A DNA stretch of 64,000 nt. Origin: JBFWUW01 sp050247075 (lineage in GTDB: Bacteria; Planctomycetota; Planctomycetia; Pirellulales; JBFWUW01). Under the pieces are notes generated by a model, which saw only the letters and a list, made by a program, of their open reading frames with translations, was not told where the DNA came from and did not search any database. Where the stretch lies: NCBI GenBank assembly GCA_050247075.1, contig JBFWUW010000018.1, forward strand, positions 1 to 64,000, written 5' to 3'. Below are positions 62,338 to 64,000 of the stretch, in pieces (positions within the stretch are counted from its first letter, which is position 1; the number at the start of each line of letters is the position of its first letter). The position numbers and the translations under genes were made by a program.

Positions 62338-62359
62338 AACCTCGCCCCCGGATTTCGCT

Positions 62360-63295
62360 TTGACTTCTCAGCCTGCTAGCTCTGACTCGCGTATCCATCA
62401 ACAGCCGGCGGCTGGTCTGTCGCCTGCGCCGCTGACGCGCGGTGCCGCGGCTTCGCCGCGGCCAGCGGGGGGGAATCGGCTTGACCGTATTGCCCGTGGC
62501 GAGCCGTTTGAAACGCTGACTCACGAAGCACTGGCCAAGGAGACGCCGGTCGTTGAAGTGCAAAACTTCAAATTGTGGTACGGCCAGAAGCAGGCCCTGC
62601 ACGATGTTTCCATGCGCGTCCCCAAGGGCAAGGTCACGGCATTGATTGGACCGTCGGGCTGCGGCAAATCGACCTTGCTGCGCAGTGTCAACCGCTTGAA
62701 CGACCTGCTCGACACGGTGCGCATCGAGGGGGGAATGACCCTCAACGGCGATCCAATCTACCATCGGACGGTCGACGTGATCGAGCTCCGCAAGCGGATG
62801 GGCATGGTCTTTCAGAAGCCCAATCCGTTTCCCATGAGCATCTTTGAGAACGTCGTCTACCCGTTGCGGATCGATGGAGAACGGAACAAATCGGTACTGG
62901 CGGAAGTCTGCGAGCGCAGCCTCCGCGGGGCCGCCCTGTGGGATGAAGTCAAAGACCGGCTGCAAGAGAGCGCCCTGGGCATGTCGGGCGGCCAGCAGCA
63001 GCGGTTGTGCATCGCCCGGGCCATCGCCGCGGAGCCGGAAGTGCTGCTGCTGGACGAGCCATGTTCGGCCCTCGACCCCATCGCCACCGGCAAGATCGAA
63101 GACCTGATCCACGAACTAAAGGGGGAGTACTCGGTGCTGATCGTGACGCACAACATGCAGCAAGCCTCGCGAACCAGCGATTTCACGGCATTTATGTACC
63201 TGGGGCGGCTGATCGAGTACGGCCCGGCGGTTGATATCTTCACCACGCCCAAGCTCAAGGAAACCGAGGATTACGTCACGGGACGTTTTGGGTAG
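62360..63295 (+). CDS. pstB: Phosphate import ATP-binding protein PstB
   Basis: ATPase driving phosphate uptake, 311 residues. Walker [13 protein letters not shown]-loop [20 protein letters not shown], signature [17 protein letters not shown], Walker [21 protein letters not shown] and H-loop VTHN with the PstB-specific [23 protein letters not shown] are all present. The family core begins about residue 65; the N-terminal Ala/Pro/Ser-rich stretch from the TTG at 62360 is unusually long, so a later start is possible. Confidence 0.95.
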   Translation: MTSQPASSDSRIHQQPAAGLSPAPLTRGAAASPRPAGGNRLDRIARGEPFETLTHEALAKETPVVEVQNFKLWYGQKQALHDVSMRVPKGKVTALIGPSGCGKSTLLRSVNRLNDLLDTVRIEGGMTLNGDPIYHRTVDVIELRKRMGMVFQKPNPFPMSIFENVVYPLRIDGERNKSVLAEVCERSLRGAALWDEVKDRLQESALGMSGGQQQRLCIARAIAAEPEVLLLDEPCSALDPIATGKIEDLIHELKGEYSVLIVTHNMQQASRTSDFTAFMYLGRLIEYGPAVDIFTTPKLKETEDYVTGRFG

Positions 63296-63320
63296 AATGG
63301 AGAGATTGTCGAATAAAAAG

Positions 63321-63340
63321 TAGGAGGCGATTCCTTCGCC
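63321..63340 (+). repeat. Short hairpin repeat (TAGGAG family)
   Basis: TAGGAG followed by GGCGA-TTCCT-TCGCC and GAT, between pstB and phoU. Third copy of the family (46295, 52746). Confidence 0.6.
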
Positions 63341-63463
63341 GATGATTTCTTGTTGTCTCGTTGCCGTCAGGGACCGCATTGGCTCCCTCTTGGTTAACTT
63401 GGCGTTCTTCATCCGTTCGTTCTGAGTCCCGTTTTATTTCGCCCACATTCTCGAAACTCTCGT

Positions 63464-64000
63464 ATGGCCCATCACCTGCATCGGCAGATCGACAAACTCA
63501 AACGCATGGTCCTGTCATTGGGCGGACTGGTGGAGGAGAGCGTCGAAGGGGCCATTCGCGCGGTTGAAACGCGCGACACGCAGCTTGCCGCGCAGATTAT
63601 CGAGGGGGACGCCCAGATCGACTTGACCGAGATTGACATCGAGGAGGAATGCCTGCATACGCTGGCCCTGTACCAGCCGGTGGCCTTTGATCTGCGGTAC
63701 GTGGTCAGCGTCCTCAAGATCAACAACGAGTTGGAACGCATCGCCGACCTGGCGGTGAATATCTCGGAACAGGCCTGCTTTATGGCTCAAGAGCCGCCGA
63801 TCGACACCGTTCCGTTCGGCCTGTTGGGCGAAATGCGCAAGGTTCGCTCGATGTTGCAGCGGAGCCTCGATTCGCTGGTGGAGATGGATACCGAAATGGC
63901 CGAATCGGTGCGCAGCGCCGACGACGAAGTGGACGAAGTCCACCGCAAGATGTACTTGCATGTCGAAGCGGCCATTCGCAAACAGCCCGACCGCACCAGT
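63464..64000 (+). CDS. phoU: Phosphate regulatory protein PhoU (3' partial)
   Basis: Cytoplasmic regulator that links the Pst transporter to the phosphate-sensing kinase. The 179 codons in the window show the first PhoU helical repeat: LHRQIDKLKRMVLSLGGLVEESVEGAIRAV, the metal-binding EGDAQIDLTEIDIEEE (E/DxxxD) and ALYQPVAFDLRYVVSVLKINNELERIADLAVNIS. The gene continues beyond the right edge. It closes the pst operon after a 168-bp gap. Confidence 0.95.
   Translation, partial: MAHHLHRQIDKLKRMVLSLGGLVEESVEGAIRAVETRDTQLAAQIIEGDAQIDLTEIDIEEECLHTLALYQPVAFDLRYVVSVLKINNELERIADLAVNISEQACFMAQEPPIDTVPFGLLGEMRKVRSMLQRSLDSLVEMDTEMAESVRSADDEVDEVHRKMYLHVEAAIRKQPDRTS

Noticed and set aside
1..64000. CRISPR arrays, insertion sequences, prophage genes, rRNA and tRNA
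   Set aside because: No regularly spaced direct repeats of CRISPR size, no transposase or phage signatures, and no stable-RNA sequence were found by eye in either strand.

Overview
The window reads as a chromosome segment of a planctomycete, most likely a Pirellulales-like member of Planctomycetota. The evidence is two Tat-exported DUF1501 proteins, a beta-barrel porin of the planctomycete OmpL/BBP2 type, many large secreted proteins with HEAT, PQQ-propeller, LamG-like or discoidin-like modules, very large PstC and PstA permeases, and moderately high G+C with dense coding on both strands. I see no rRNA, tRNA, CRISPR array, phage or insertion sequence. Both ends cut genes: murB on the left and phoU on the right.

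Left part (1-15.3 kb): a murB plus FtsQ/DivIB-like pair (a remnant of the division and cell-wall cluster), a 1585-residue secreted multidomain protein, RNase D, a small membrane protein, an FAD monooxygenase-like enzyme, and a complete MacAB/TolC-type efflux set. The efflux adaptor and permease face one way, and the ATPase and outer-membrane channel face the other, across a short divergent region that holds a palindrome.

Middle (15.3-34 kb): a DUF1501 protein; a PadR repressor translationally coupled to a membrane protein, under a promoter whose -10 lies in a palindrome; a UDP-xylose synthase-hemD-hemE operon; several secreted or lipoprotein unknowns; a PQQ-propeller protein; a fused CbiE/CbiT methyltransferase (CobL); a second DUF1501 protein; and a 2-hydroxyacid dehydrogenase. 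A 100-bp nested inverted-repeat element separates two convergent genes near 29.5 kb.

Right-middle (34-52.6 kb): a receiver-first histidine kinase, a HEAT-like secreted protein, SerA, an overlapping zinc-ribbon/HEAT pair in different frames, a discoidin-domain lipoprotein, a CbpA-like DnaJ, rnpA-yidD, a mini-glutaredoxin, a cysteine-rich porin with a clear terminator, an alkyltransferase-endonuclease V fusion, cdsA, a PPP-type phosphatase, a DUF2171 protein and a class IV aminotransferase.

Right end (52.8-64 kb): an apparent three-gene membrane operon, YqiJ-like protein, YqiK-like flotillin and a two-helix potassium-channel-like protein with a degenerate selectivity filter. It is followed by the divergent pstS-pstC-pstA-pstB-phoU phosphate operon, which has a candidate Pho box and large inserts in both permeases. 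The flotillin/degenerate-channel operon is the most promising candidate for an undescribed system. Several short palindromic repeats are scattered between genes. All functional assignments rest on motif recognition by eye; no database search was run.
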